A stretch of DNA of 64,000 bases. It comes from an uncultured candidate division Zixibacteria bacterium. GTDB lineage: Bacteria > Zixibacteria > MSB-5A5 > GN15 > PGXB01. The stretch spans positions 14,558 to 78,557 of the forward strand of contig CALAMC010000114.1 of NCBI GenBank assembly GCA_937925655.1, read 5' to 3'. Numbering within the stretch: position 1 is the first letter of the stretch; each line of letters begins with the position of its first letter. The notes beneath the pieces are model-generated. The model saw only the letters and a list, made by a program, of their open reading frames with translations, searched no databases and was not told where the DNA came from. Position numbers and translations under genes: made by a program. Of the stretch, positions 34,263 to 43,253 are shown one piece after another.

Positions 34263-35810
34263 TTATTGGATTTTGCTTAAAAGCGACGGATTGTCGTCGA
34301 TGCCGCCCTGGTATATATCATATGTGTAATTACGGTCGGTTTTATATGGGAAATCATGGTCAATGCGCTCGTAGATGACGAAATCATCGAACGTTTTTAC
34401 CGGCTTGAATGTCGCCGGGATAAGGTCTTTGTTGCGGGAAATGATATGACTGATATAGGCCGGGTCGCCCGGCGGGTTATTGGCGAAATAGACCGGGACA
34501 TTATTATTTAAATAATAATAGCCGCCGCTACGAAACCACCAGTCGGAGTTGTCAAAAACACCTGCGATATTTTGCCGTCCCGATAAATATAAATAAGCCT
34601 GTAAATGAGGATTATTATAAAAGATAGGCTTTTCATAAACCTCGATTGTCTTTCCGGAATACATGGCCTTTTGCCCCGGCAATAAGGCCATTGCCCCGGC
34701 CGAGTTGATTTCCAGGGCAAGCATTATCATTACCGTATTGAGGGCCTGCCCGAGGCCGAAGTTCCGCAAATACTTCTGAAATCCCGCAATCAAGATCCCG
34801 CCCATGGTCAGGGTCACGGGTATTATCAGGAAAACATGCCGGTAATCTATCTGGTGGGCTTTGGCCGGGAGCAAAATGTGAGCAAGAATAATGATCAGAC
34901 AGATAATCGCCAGCTTCCCGGATTGTCGCCAGTTGGCCAGACCGGCCAGCCAGATGACCCAGAAGAGAAATAGCGATGAATAACCAAGGAAATAGATATA
35001 GTCCACGCTGAAGACTGTGCCGAGCGCATCTTTCATGAAAAATGTCTTGTCGGCTTCAATGAAATTAAGGTATGATACAAAGGGTCTGCCCAGGGTGACA
35101 AGCTCGAACAGGCCGATAGCCATGATGGACGCCAAAATCGATATGGCCGCGGTCCGGATCATTTTTTTATCGCGCCACGATATGAACAGGATAATTGCGA
35201 CTATGCCCGCCGGAATATAATTAATCCGGATGGCCATACCCATGCAAATCAAGAAGGTCCCCCAGAAAAAGCGGCGGTTAGTCGGTTCCGAAACCATCAG
35301 CGCCACACCCCATAAGAATAACAGCGCCGCCCAGACCTCGCTCAACGGCCTGACCGCGAAATAGACCATTTCATACCAGACGGCCGTCAGAAAGGCGGCC
35401 CATAATCCGGCCCCGGACGAATGCAGGCGGGATGCAATAAAATACGCCAGGAAAACGAAAAACAGAGAAATGACTCCCATGGCCATTCGAATGGCGGGCA
35501 CATAAATGTCGGGCCGGTCGAGTCCGAGCCATTTGAATGGATATAAAAACAGACTCATGATCCCCGGCACAATCCACGATCGGGCGTCCAGGCGGTACTC
35601 CCAAGGAACGAAGCCGTAGCCGAAGACAATCCGGTGCGCCTGTTCCATAATCTGGAAATTCTCGTCGGGATGGTTAAAATTATCAGAATAAAATGCCATT
35701 CCCAGCCGCAACAACAGGGCGGTGGCGATAATTATAATAAAGGTCCGTTTTTGAGAAGGCGTCAGGCCATTCCACGCGGCCCCAAGTCCGGATTCAGCAT
35801 CAGACCGCAC
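34263..35810 (-). CDS. GT22-like (Alg9/PIG-B-type) mannosyltransferase family membrane protein
   Basis: 515 residues starting with GTG. About 10-11 helices. The first loop holds H-P-D-E-N-F-Q, the GT-C acidic motif of GT22 enzymes, followed by F-G-Y-G-F-V-P-W-E-Y-R-L-D-A-R-S-W-I-V-P, the same context as eukaryotic Alg9/PIG-B enzymes. It would transfer mannose or another sugar from a polyprenyl phosphate on the outer face of the membrane. It follows the FN3 lipoprotein on the same strand after 26 bases and may be the last gene of that operon. The exact glycan cannot be predicted. Confidence 0.75.
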   Translation of the reverse strand: MRSDAESGLGAAWNGLTPSQKRTFIIIIATALLLRLGMAFYSDNFNHPDENFQIMEQAHRIVFGYGFVPWEYRLDARSWIVPGIMSLFLYPFKWLGLDRPDIYVPAIRMAMGVISLFFVFLAYFIASRLHSSGAGLWAAFLTAVWYEMVYFAVRPLSEVWAALLFLWGVALMVSEPTNRRFFWGTFLICMGMAIRINYIPAGIVAIILFISWRDKKMIRTAAISILASIMAIGLFELVTLGRPFVSYLNFIEADKTFFMKDALGTVFSVDYIYFLGYSSLFLFWVIWLAGLANWRQSGKLAIICLIIILAHILLPAKAHQIDYRHVFLIIPVTLTMGGILIAGFQKYLRNFGLGQALNTVMIMLALEINSAGAMALLPGQKAMYSGKTIEVYEKPIFYNNPHLQAYLYLSGRQNIAGVFDNSDWWFRSGGYYYLNNNVPVYFANNPPGDPAYISHIISRNKDLIPATFKPVKTFDDFVIYERIDHDFPYKTDRNYTYDIYQGGIDDNPSLLSKIQ

Positions 35811-35836
35811 ATAAGATCCAGTCCCCCGTAAACGGT

Positions 35837-36664
35837 TTAAAAGCGCATGAGGTCTCTAATAGTCTGGTATATGTATCTTACGTGCAGGACTCTTTGTTTG
35901 TTTAAACCATCAGCGCCTTCAACGCGGATTTTGGCATAATTGCCGTCGGCCGTTTTAATCAGATAGCTTTCACCCGTTTGGATAGGGATTCTATCCACCG
36001 GCTCGATATCCAGATTGATGGTCTGGTATTGATAGATGTCGGTTGTAGCGCCCAGCGAATAAAACGCCGACTGCCGGATGAAACCATTCAGCCGGTGCGG
36101 TGACGCCAGAAAGTCCATGCCGTCGGCGACGAAAAAGTAAAGGTCGTTTTTATCGCCATCGGATGGTACCGCTATCCCCTCGGCAAACGAAAATCCATCG
36201 TTTTGCCCGGTATAGCGATAGGCCAGATCGAATTGCCCTTCCGGTCGGGTGATGACCTCGACTTCATTGGAGGCCGCCGACAGGATGCCGTCAGTGTAAA
36301 CGGTTCTAATCGAGACGTAGTATTTCACCCCGTTTTCAAGCCCGGTTATTTCCATGGTTTCAAAGTTCCTTTCGGGGTCGGCGTCGCCGGGGTAAGGGGC
36401 AGAATTAAATGATGTATACCGAGTTGGGAGTTCTTTATAGCGGTATTTATCCAGCGGAATATCCGAGATATAAATATTATATCCGGCCACCCGGATGCTG
36501 TCCGGGCAGGGGGTTTCCCATTTGAGAAAGACGCTTCGATCGCCGGCCCGGGCGGTCAGATTTTCCGGGGCGCAGACCCGATATATGACTTCCTCGACCG
36601 TTTTGGGGGGACCGCATTGGAGGAGGATGGCAGAAACCAAAATCAAGATTGATAGTTTCTTCAT
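35837..36664 (-). CDS. Lipoprotein with a fibronectin type III domain
   Basis: 275 residues. Lipoprotein signal (L-S-I-L-I-L-V-S-A-I-L-L-Q-C). Residues ~35-135 form an FN3 sandwich (P-E-N-L-T-A-R-A-G-D-R-S-V-F-L-K-W, then G-Y-N-I-Y-I-S, and G-L-E-N-G-V-K-Y-Y-V-S-I). The C-terminal half is beta-rich and unassigned (D-L-Y-F-F-V-A-D-G). ATG 36664 overlaps the M24 peptidase stop by four bases, so the long extension to 36838 in the same frame is not coding. Probably an envelope-anchored binding protein. Confidence 0.7.
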   Translation of the reverse strand: MKKLSILILVSAILLQCGPPKTVEEVIYRVCAPENLTARAGDRSVFLKWETPCPDSIRVAGYNIYISDIPLDKYRYKELPTRYTSFNSAPYPGDADPERNFETMEITGLENGVKYYVSIRTVYTDGILSAASNEVEVITRPEGQFDLAYRYTGQNDGFSFAEGIAVPSDGDKNDLYFFVADGMDFLASPHRLNGFIRQSAFYSLGATTDIYQYQTINLDIEPVDRIPIQTGESYLIKTADGNYAKIRVEGADGLNKQRVLHVRYIYQTIRDLMRF

Positions 36665-37830
36665 ACGATGATAAGCTCTGTCTGACGCGGACATAAAAAC
36701 TGTCCGCCCGTTTCCGTAACGACCAGGTCTTCTTCCAGCCCGACATACCCGATGCCATCGAGCGGGATGCCGAATTCGACCGTGAAGACATTGTTCAACT
36801 CCAATGGAATTGAAGTGGTATTGCCATAACGTGGCCATTTCGGGCCGACTACGGCCGCACCGTCATGAACCGAGCGACCAATCTGATGTCCCAGGGCGTG
36901 TTCGTACAGGGGATATCCCCGTTCACGAAGCCTCTGTCGAGCGACAGCGTCTATTTCATGCCCGATCGCCCCCGGACGGTATAGCCCGGCCACCTCGGTG
37001 ATGATATCCCGGACGGTATTGAAAGCCTCGATCAAAACAGTTGGGGCGCCACTTTCGCCGACGCGCCGGTAATAGGCCAGGCGCTGAATGTCAGAGCAGT
37101 AGTTTTGGAGACGGGCGCCCATGTCAATATGGAGCAGGTCGCCGGGAGCCAGCCTAGCGGTTCCGGGCGTCCCGTGGCCGGCGTCGGATTTATCGGCGGC
37201 GTTGACGATTATATCGAAAGAATTGGTCGCCCCCTGACGGGCGATATGCTTTTCGACGGTTTCGGCGATTTCCATTTCAGTCTGACCAACGGCGATGTCA
37301 CCCAGCGCATTATGCCAGGCGTTGTTGGCCAGTATGGCCGCCGCCGTGATGCGGTCGATTTCTTCGCCCAGTTTGCGGCCGCGCAAAAGTGATACCAGCT
37401 TTTCGGATGACTCAAATCGCCGCGACAAACTCGTGCCCTCGAGATAACGGCAGAGCAGGTTATACATTCCATGCGAAAGGCCGTCGGCCGACGGGTCGTC
37501 CTCCGAGTAATTTACGGCAATAGTGCGCGGGTTCAGCTTTTCGAGATATTCCCGTATCTGAGCGCCACAGTCCTGCACGTACGGCAAAACGTATTTAAAC
37601 CGACGGGATTTTTCGAAATTCGCCGCATCATAGGTGCCGATCATGGCCGTCGTGTCGCCGTCGCGGCAAATGAAGAAGGCCGATTGCCAGACAACCTTAT
37701 GCCCGATCACCAGCGGCAGACAGGGGTCGGCCATGACGTCGGTTTCGCGGCAGAATATCAGCCAGAGGTCGATATCAAGTTCGTTTAATATATCCACCGC
37801 CTGCATGATTTTTTGTTTGACGATATCCAT
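36661..37830 (-). CDS. M24-family aminopeptidase (Xaa-Pro type)
   Basis: 389 residues. N-terminal creatinase-like domain followed by the pita-bread fold with all five metal ligands in order: D in L-H-I-D-M-G-A, D in Y-C-S-D-I-Q-R, H in A-L-G-H-Q-I-G, E in F-T-V-E-F-G-I and E in V-G-L-E-E-D-L. It should release N-terminal residues ahead of proline in the cytosol. Strong GGAGGGATAATT precedes the ATG at 37830, two bases after the rmuC stop. The lipoprotein start overlaps the stop by four bases. Confidence 0.9.
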   Translation of the reverse strand: MDIVKQKIMQAVDILNELDIDLWLIFCRETDVMADPCLPLVIGHKVVWQSAFFICRDGDTTAMIGTYDAANFEKSRRFKYVLPYVQDCGAQIREYLEKLNPRTIAVNYSEDDPSADGLSHGMYNLLCRYLEGTSLSRRFESSEKLVSLLRGRKLGEEIDRITAAAILANNAWHNALGDIAVGQTEMEIAETVEKHIARQGATNSFDIIVNAADKSDAGHGTPGTARLAPGDLLHIDMGARLQNYCSDIQRLAYYRRVGESGAPTVLIEAFNTVRDIITEVAGLYRPGAIGHEIDAVARQRLRERGYPLYEHALGHQIGRSVHDGAAVVGPKWPRYGNTTSIPLELNNVFTVEFGIPLDGIGYVGLEEDLVVTETGGQFLCPRQTELIIV

Positions 37831-37832
37831 AA

Positions 37833-38987
37833 TTATCCCTCCGTTTCATCGGGGAGCGTCAGGCCTTTCCGTCGGGTCAGGTCTTCGATTCTGTTTAGCA
37901 ATTTTTCCAATTGATTTTTCCGGGTCGTTATAATTTTATTATATTCGCTCTGGACGGCTTCAATTTTGTTCCCCAGCACGTCCTGTGAGGAGACGTATAG
38001 ATCCCATTGTTTATAAAAGGCGTTCATCAGCATCAGGATTTCGTTGGCCGATTGAACCAGTTTGAAATTATCGACTGACTGCTTGATGACCGCAAGAAAG
38101 GCATACAGGGTCCATGGTGAGCAAACGACAATTTTCTGTTTCAGGGCGTCGTCCATGAAATTGATATCGTGCTCCATTAAGAAGGCATAGCCCTGTTCGT
38201 GCGGGATAAAAACGATCACGAAGTCCAGCGTTTTTTGCTCGAGGTTTATATATTCCCGGGCATCGATATTCTTGAGCGTACTTCTGGCGTCTCTTATATA
38301 AGCCGCCATATAGCCTTCCTTTAGATTCTTGTCTTCACATTCAACATATTTTCTGAAGTTGTCGAGCGGGAATTTAACATCCATATTGACCTTAAATCCG
38401 TCCGGGAGAAGAAATGTGAAGTCGGGTCGTCCTTTGGTCCCCTCGGCCTGCGTTTGTTTAATATAGTTGATATTTTCAACCATCCCGATGGCGTTGAGAA
38501 TATCTTCGGCCATGCGCTCACCCCATTGCCCCCGGCTTTTTGTCCCTGACAGCAACTGATTCAAATTTTTGGCCTCATCCGCAAGCCGCAAGACCTGGTC
38601 GCTTTGATTTTGCAGGCCCTTGTTGATTTCGCCGTACTTCTGTTCGCGGTCCTTTTCGAAGGCCTTAATCAACTGCTCCACATTGTTCATCTCGGTTTTT
38701 ATCTGGGCCAGGGTGTTGTCGATGAGTTCCTTTTTGCTTTCGAGCGTCTGGACGTTTTCCCGGGTTTTTTCGTTAAGCTTGGTTTCGGCCAGGGTCAGAA
38801 ACTGTTGGGAATTATTTTTCAGGGCTTCAAGTGAGGCTGACCCGAATGAATTGCCGATTTCGGACATAACCTCGGTCTTGAACTGCTGTAACATGGCCGT
38901 CTGGCTTTTGCGTATCAAGTAATGAAGGTAAAGCACCAGCCCGATGACGACCGCCGCCGCGATTATTATGATTATAGCCGGTCCCAT
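37833..38987 (-). CDS. rmuC: DNA recombination protein RmuC
   Basis: 384 residues: N-terminal membrane helix (A-I-I-I-I-I-A-A-A-V-V-I-G-L-V), long coiled coil (~30-150), then the RmuC nuclease-like core with G-Q-W-G-E-R-M-A-E-D-I-L and R-P-D-F-T-F-L-L-P-D-G. Limits inversion-type rearrangements in E. coli. Two bases separate its start from the murI stop and its own stop is 2 bases from the M24 gene, so it is in the operon smpB-amiC-murI-rmuC-M24-FN3. Confidence 0.92.
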   Translation of the reverse strand: MGPAIIIIIAAAVVIGLVLYLHYLIRKSQTAMLQQFKTEVMSEIGNSFGSASLEALKNNSQQFLTLAETKLNEKTRENVQTLESKKELIDNTLAQIKTEMNNVEQLIKAFEKDREQKYGEINKGLQNQSDQVLRLADEAKNLNQLLSGTKSRGQWGERMAEDILNAIGMVENINYIKQTQAEGTKGRPDFTFLLPDGFKVNMDVKFPLDNFRKYVECEDKNLKEGYMAAYIRDARSTLKNIDAREYINLEQKTLDFVIVFIPHEQGYAFLMEHDINFMDDALKQKIVVCSPWTLYAFLAVIKQSVDNFKLVQSANEILMLMNAFYKQWDLYVSSQDVLGNKIEAVQSEYNKIITTRKNQLEKLLNRIEDLTRRKGLTLPDETEG

Positions 38988-38989
38988 AA

Positions 38990-39811
38990 TCAGTATCTGG
39001 TTATGTCGATGCGGGTGATATTGTTGATATGATAGCCGATAAACCGCTCGACCACGCTCGAAAATTTATCAGGCACGTCGGAGACATAAAATTTATGTAT
39101 CACTTCCGATCCCCGGGGGCGAAGCAGTCCTTTGGCGCCAAGCACCGCGGCGGCTTCGCGGGCGGTTTCTTCGGCCGAGTCGACCAGGCGAACCCTGTCA
39201 CCCATGACCTCACCGATGACCCCTTTCAGCAGGGGATAATGAGTACAGCCCAGGACGAGGGTGTCGATATCCACGTCGATCAGGGTTTTAAGATAGTCGC
39301 GGGCAATCAGCCGAGTCGCTTCTTTTTCGATATAGCCTTCCTCCGCCAGCGGGACAAACAGGGGACAGGCCAGCGAAAAGACTTTGACATCCGGGCTGAT
39401 TTTCTGCAGGGCCTTGGCGTAGCTGTCGGACGAGATGGTTGCGACCGTGCCAATGATACCGACCCGGTTATTGGCCGTGTAGTTGACGGCGGCCTTGGCA
39501 CCCGGCTCGATAACCCCCAGAATATCGATATCATACTCCCCAACCACCGTCTCCAGCGCGGCGGCGGTGGCCGAATTGCAGGCGGCGATGATGAATTTGA
39601 CCTGATGCTCGAGCAGGAAGTTTATGTCCTGGCGGGTAAACGAGATAATTGTTTCCTTAGAGCGACCGCCGTAGGGGGCCCGTCCCACGTCGCCGAAATA
39701 GACAATGTTTTCATCGGGCAGCCGCTTCATTATTTCGGCGGTTACGGTAAGGCCGCCGACGCCGGAATCGAATATGCCGATCGGTCTTTGCTTTATGTTT
39801 TCAGCCATCAT
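38990..39811 (-). CDS. murI: Glutamate racemase
   Basis: 273 residues. Converts L-glutamate to D-glutamate for peptidoglycan. G-I-F-D-S-G-V-G-G-L-T-V at the N-terminus, G-D-V-G-R-A-P-Y-G-G-R, the first catalytic Cys in A-A-C-N-S-A-T, and the second in L-G-C-T-H-Y-P-L-L. Starts at 39811 with ATG overlapping the amiC stop by four bases, and ends two bases before rmuC. Placement beside an amidase and SmpB fits a cell-wall and housekeeping operon. Confidence 0.95.
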   Translation of the reverse strand: MMAENIKQRPIGIFDSGVGGLTVTAEIMKRLPDENIVYFGDVGRAPYGGRSKETIISFTRQDINFLLEHQVKFIIAACNSATAAALETVVGEYDIDILGVIEPGAKAAVNYTANNRVGIIGTVATISSDSYAKALQKISPDVKVFSLACPLFVPLAEEGYIEKEATRLIARDYLKTLIDVDIDTLVLGCTHYPLLKGVIGEVMGDRVRLVDSAEETAREAAAVLGAKGLLRPRGSEVIHKFYVSDVPDKFSSVVERFIGYHINNITRIDITRY

Positions 39812-41292
39812 TGCAAACTTTCGTATTTGGTTTTAAACCGTTTTAGTCCCTCATAAATGGCCTCGGCCACCTTCTGTCGATAGTCTTTATCGTTAAGCAG
39901 ATCCTCGTCCTGACGGTTTGACAAAAACGCCGCCTCGACCAGAACCGACGGCATATAAACGCCGTTGAGAACGACAAATCCGGCCTGATCGATGCCGCGG
40001 GCTTTAGTTTTATCCGACAGAGATTTCCTGAATTCGCGGTCAATCATGGCGGCCAGGTCGGCCGATTCCTCCTGAAACTCGTTTTGAATCATGTCGCTTA
40101 GAATGAAACTCAAATTATCTTCTTCGCCCGAAACGTATGCCCCCAGCTCTTCTGCGAACGAAGCGTTTTCCAGTTGGGCGGCGGCTCGCGCTTCATCGTT
40201 TTTTGCCGGGGCCAGGAAAAAAACCTGAAAGCCCCGGGCCGAACGATTAAGAGAAGCATTGGCATGGATGGATACATAAATGTCGCCGGCCGACTCGTTG
40301 GCGATTCGGGTTCGCTCTTCCAGTGAAATATAAACGTCGTCGGTTCTGGTCATGACCGCTTCGAACAGCTTTTCTTCTCTGATAAGTTTGGCCAGTCTTT
40401 TGGCAATATCCAGGACAATTTTCTTTTCCCGGGTTTTGTCCAGTCCGATGGCTCCGTAGTCGTTGCCGCCATGACCCGGGTCGATTATTATTTTGTCAAT
40501 TTTATTATCGGGTCCAATTTTGCCGATGGCCTGGCTGGCGATGGGCACGGCGGCCGTATCCAGAAGCGAAATCTGTATGCGGCCCGGATTTTGAGCGAGG
40601 CGACTGCTTATTTTTTGAATGGGCTGTTTGAATCGCAATGAAATCTGGGCCGTGGTTTCGAACTGGAAGACATTCATATCGCGCACGAAATCCCGGTCAC
40701 GGCGCAAAAGCAGTTGGCGGCGGTTGACCGTAGCGTCGGGGATGGTAATGTTCAGCCAGTTGCCCTCGGAAACATAAATTTCATAGTCCTTTGGTTTTGA
40801 TAAAAAGACTTCAATCAGAAGGCCGTTGGTTTTGGCCGAAATGGCCAGGTCGGTCACCGTAAAATACTCGGAATCGACGCGGATGACTTTGCGCTCGCCA
40901 TCCCAGGTTACCCGCTCGGAGCGGATATTGTCGAGGATGGGGATAAAAGTCAGGCATGGCAGGTATATTTGCCCTTTAATCAAGAGGGCCGGGTAAATGA
41001 TGTTAAGGACCGAGTCATCGGCGTTTAAATACGGCGAATCGGCGAAAATGGTTATGCTATGCCCTTGAGCACGGTACAACACCGACAAGCCGACCATATC
41101 CCACGAAATATTGTCGCCGAGAACCGAGGAAAATTCCGACAAAGAGAAATAATCGATATCACCGTCTCTGTGATACCCGATTTTTTCCTTGCCGCCCGCG
41201 ATCAACAGGTCGATATCAGCAGCGCCGACCGTTGCCGCCGCCAGAAACAGAAAAACAATAATAAAGCATTTCTTAATGAGTATGGGCATCAC
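39808..41292 (-). CDS. N-acetylmuramoyl-L-alanine amidase with AMIN-like N-terminal region
   Basis: 494 residues. Signal peptide (C-F-I-I-V-F-L-F-L-A-A-A-T-V-G-A-A). The N-terminal ~230 residues resemble AMIN-type envelope-binding sheets, with a copper-amine-oxidase-like domain possible. The C-terminal Amidase_3 domain has its zinc ligands: H in D-P-G-H-G-G, E in K-K-I-V-L-D-I-A, H in V-S-I-H-A-N-A and catalytic E in V-L-V-E-A-A-F-L-S-N. It cleaves the amide between MurNAc and the stem peptide in daughter-cell separation. Operon with smpB (4-base overlap) and murI. Confidence 0.9.
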   Translation of the reverse strand: MMPILIKKCFIIVFLFLAAATVGAADIDLLIAGGKEKIGYHRDGDIDYFSLSEFSSVLGDNISWDMVGLSVLYRAQGHSITIFADSPYLNADDSVLNIIYPALLIKGQIYLPCLTFIPILDNIRSERVTWDGERKVIRVDSEYFTVTDLAISAKTNGLLIEVFLSKPKDYEIYVSEGNWLNITIPDATVNRRQLLLRRDRDFVRDMNVFQFETTAQISLRFKQPIQKISSRLAQNPGRIQISLLDTAAVPIASQAIGKIGPDNKIDKIIIDPGHGGNDYGAIGLDKTREKKIVLDIAKRLAKLIREEKLFEAVMTRTDDVYISLEERTRIANESAGDIYVSIHANASLNRSARGFQVFFLAPAKNDEARAAAQLENASFAEELGAYVSGEEDNLSFILSDMIQNEFQEESADLAAMIDREFRKSLSDKTKARGIDQAGFVVLNGVYMPSVLVEAAFLSNRQDEDLLNDKDYRQKVAEAIYEGLKRFKTKYESLQ

Positions 41293-41756
41293 AAATTTTT
41301 CTTTTTGGCCCTTTGCATGGCCCGGTCGGCCTCCTTTTTGGCCATGATTTCCCTCTTGTCATATTTCTTACGTCCACGTGCCAGTGCCAGTTCGATTTTA
41401 ACACGTGCGCCCTTGAAATAAATTTTCAACGGTACCAGCGTAAATCCTTTCTCCGCGGTGGCCGTAAACAGCTTTCGTATTTCGCGCTTGTGCAAAAGCA
41501 ACCGGCGCGGGCGGGTCGGGTCATGATTGGTTCGGGCCGATTGCTCATATTGCGAAATGTGCAGATTGTGCAGAATCACTTCGCCCTCCTCGACCGAGGC
41601 ATAACTGTCGGAAATGTTTACTTTGCCGGCCCGGAGAGATTTCACTTCGGTCCCCACCAGCGATATCCCGGCTTCACGCCGGTCGATTATCTCATAATCG
41701 CGAAAAGCTTTGCGATTGGTGACAATCACCCTGATTTTTTCTTCTTTTTCCGACAT
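41289..41756 (-). CDS. smpB: SsrA-binding protein SmpB
   Basis: 155 residues. Carries tmRNA to stalled ribosomes. R-D-Y-E-I-I-D-R-R-E-A-G-I-S-L-V-G-T-E-V-K-S-L-R-A-G-K, then I-S-Q-Y-E (conserved in P-Y-E motif position) and the basic tail K-K-Y-D-K-R-E-I-M-A-K-K. Start at ATG 41756 (M-S-E-K-E-E-K-I-R); the frame to 41792 adds a non-homologous stretch. It is the first gene of the long minus-strand operon; the tmRNA gene itself is not in the window. Confidence 0.95.
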   Translation of the reverse strand: MSEKEEKIRVIVTNRKAFRDYEIIDRREAGISLVGTEVKSLRAGKVNISDSYASVEEGEVILHNLHISQYEQSARTNHDPTRPRRLLLHKREIRKLFTATAEKGFTLVPLKIYFKGARVKIELALARGRKKYDKREIMAKKEADRAMQRAKKKNL

Positions 41757-41837
41757 GCAGGCTAATATATCGGGGTGCCATAGCCGTTGCAATTGTTTTA
41801 TTAACTATATATTTTGGACATAACAAAAGGACGGATA

Positions 41838-42623
41838 ATGAAAGTTGCCGTATACCAGTTTGCGCCCGCCTTCGGAGATATCGATAGAAATGTCGAGACG
41901 GTGCTGGCGGCAGTTAACGATAAGGTTTTCGACATTCTGGTCCTGCCGGAGTTTTTCGCCACCGGTTATCAGTTCAAAAATGCCGATGAAGCCGCCTCGT
42001 TGGCCGACCGGGCGGGGGAGGGTTTGACTTTCAGGCAAATAAGTCAATTGGCGGCCAAAAAAAAGGCGCTGATCGTCTATGGTTTTCCGGAAGTGGGCGG
42101 AAATGACCGATTGTATAATTCGGCCATGGCTGTATTGCCCGACGGCGGGTGGCAGGTTTATCGCAAAACCCATTTATTCGATATGGAACGGGCTTATTTC
42201 GAACCGGGTGACACCGGCTTTTTTACGTTTAATTTCAAAGGAGCTCGAATCGGCCTGATGATCTGCTTTGATTGGCGTTTTCCCGAAGCCGCCCGCAAGC
42301 TGACTCTTTTGGGTGCCCAGATTATCTGCCACCCGTCAAACCTGGTTTTGCCCCATTGTCCCGACGCCATGGTCACCCGGGCGCTGGAAAATGGCGTTTA
42401 CACCATAACCGCCGACCGCATCGGAACGGAAAACCGGACCGGCGCGGCCCTAACTTTTATCGGCAATAGCCGGATTATCGGCCCCGATGGGCGAATCCTG
42501 GCAGAACTCGGACGCGATGAAACGGCCTTTGTCGCCCGCGATATTGACCCTGCCCGGGCCGACCAAAAGGCCATCACTCCGCGCAATGACCTGCTCGGGG
42601 ACCGCCGCCCGGAATTTTACTAA
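41838..42623 (+). CDS. Carbon-nitrogen hydrolase (nitrilase superfamily)
   Basis: 261 residues. Catalytic triad in order: E in V-L-P-E-F-F-A, K in Y-R-K-T-H-L-F, C in M-I-C-F-D-W-R-F-P-E. Context of C-F-D-W-R-F-P-E is typical of omega-amidase/NIT2-like and D-amino-acid or amide hydrolases; substrate not predicted. ATG 41838 has AAGGACGGATA before it, while 41814 would add M-D-I-T-K-G-R-I. Divergent from smpB with 81 bases between start codons. Confidence 0.88.
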   Translation: MKVAVYQFAPAFGDIDRNVETVLAAVNDKVFDILVLPEFFATGYQFKNADEAASLADRAGEGLTFRQISQLAAKKKALIVYGFPEVGGNDRLYNSAMAVLPDGGWQVYRKTHLFDMERAYFEPGDTGFFTFNFKGARIGLMICFDWRFPEAARKLTLLGAQIICHPSNLVLPHCPDAMVTRALENGVYTITADRIGTENRTGAALTFIGNSRIIGPDGRILAELGRDETAFVARDIDPARADQKAITPRNDLLGDRRPEFY

Positions 42624-42769
42624 GTGATTGATATGGATGTTCTTATGACATTCCGAGCGATTCTGTATGAAGCCGTAGGGTTTTATTAAGGGATTTTGCT
42701 TAATGTTTTTGCCGGTTATGCCGATAAAAATTCAAGGTAGAAGTGCCAAAAGAAAAACGGAGAACTTAA

Positions 42770-43171
42770 TTGGCAATAGGGCAAAAAACTAAAGTTACTA
42801 AAATTCTGGTCGTCGATGACGAGCCGCAGATAACCGAAATCGTCGAAGCGTTTCTGGTCAACGCCGGTCATCAGGTTATTATTTCTAATGACGGCAAAAA
42901 CGCTGTTCAGAAGGCCAAGGAGATTCGCCCTGATATTATCCTTTTGGATATCATGATGCCGGGCACCGATGGCTACAGCATCTGCAACGAAATAAAAAGC
43001 GATCCCGGTCTGGCCAATACTCCGGTGGTTTTCCTGACCGGCAAAGACATGAACGAGGATATGGGCCGGTCATTCAAAGTCGGCGGTGACATGTTCATCA
43101 AAAAGCCGTTTTCGTGCGAAAGGCTCCTGGAAATCGTCAATATTATTCTCATGTCGACCTCCCGTCATTGA
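42770..43171 (+). CDS. Stand-alone CheY-like response regulator
   Basis: 133-residue receiver domain with no output domain: D-D-E-P acidic pocket, phospho-acceptor Asp in L-L-D-I-M-M-P-G, T in F-L-T-G and K in I-K-K-P-F-S. The start is TTG at 42770 behind CGGAGAAC; no ATG lies in the right place. No partner kinase is next to it, so it may act in motility or in a phosphorelay. It is upstream of, but probably separate from, the PhaR-like gene. Confidence 0.85.
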   Translation: MAIGQKTKVTKILVVDDEPQITEIVEAFLVNAGHQVIISNDGKNAVQKAKEIRPDIILLDIMMPGTDGYSICNEIKSDPGLANTPVVFLTGKDMNEDMGRSFKVGGDMFIKKPFSCERLLEIVNIILMSTSRH

Positions 43172-43192
43172 AACTTTTTCCTCTTTTTTTTG

Positions 43193-43220
43193 TTGAAAAT
43201 ATTGTGCGGCGCACTATATT
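43193..43220 (+). promoter_or_regulatory. Promoter with embedded palindrome, before the PhaR-like gene
   Basis: -35 TTGAAA (43193-43198), 16 bases, -10 TATATT (43215-43220). Between and across them is AATATTGTGC-GGC-GCACTATATT (43198-43220; 9 of 10 arm positions). This is the usual layout of a repressor operator. The PHB_acc_N regulators are self-repressing DNA-binding proteins that bind TGC-rich palindromes, which makes the next gene the best candidate ligand. Confidence 0.65.
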
Positions 43221-43253
43221 GTAATAAAAGGTGCCCTGCAAGAAGGACCATTT

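Noticed and set aside
36665..36838. Upstream extension of the FN3 lipoprotein frame
   Set aside because: It overlaps the M24 peptidase coding region and the lipoprotein signal starts cleanly at 36664.
41757..41837. tmRNA gene beside smpB
   Set aside because: Too short for tmRNA and none of its conserved end sequences are present; it must lie elsewhere.
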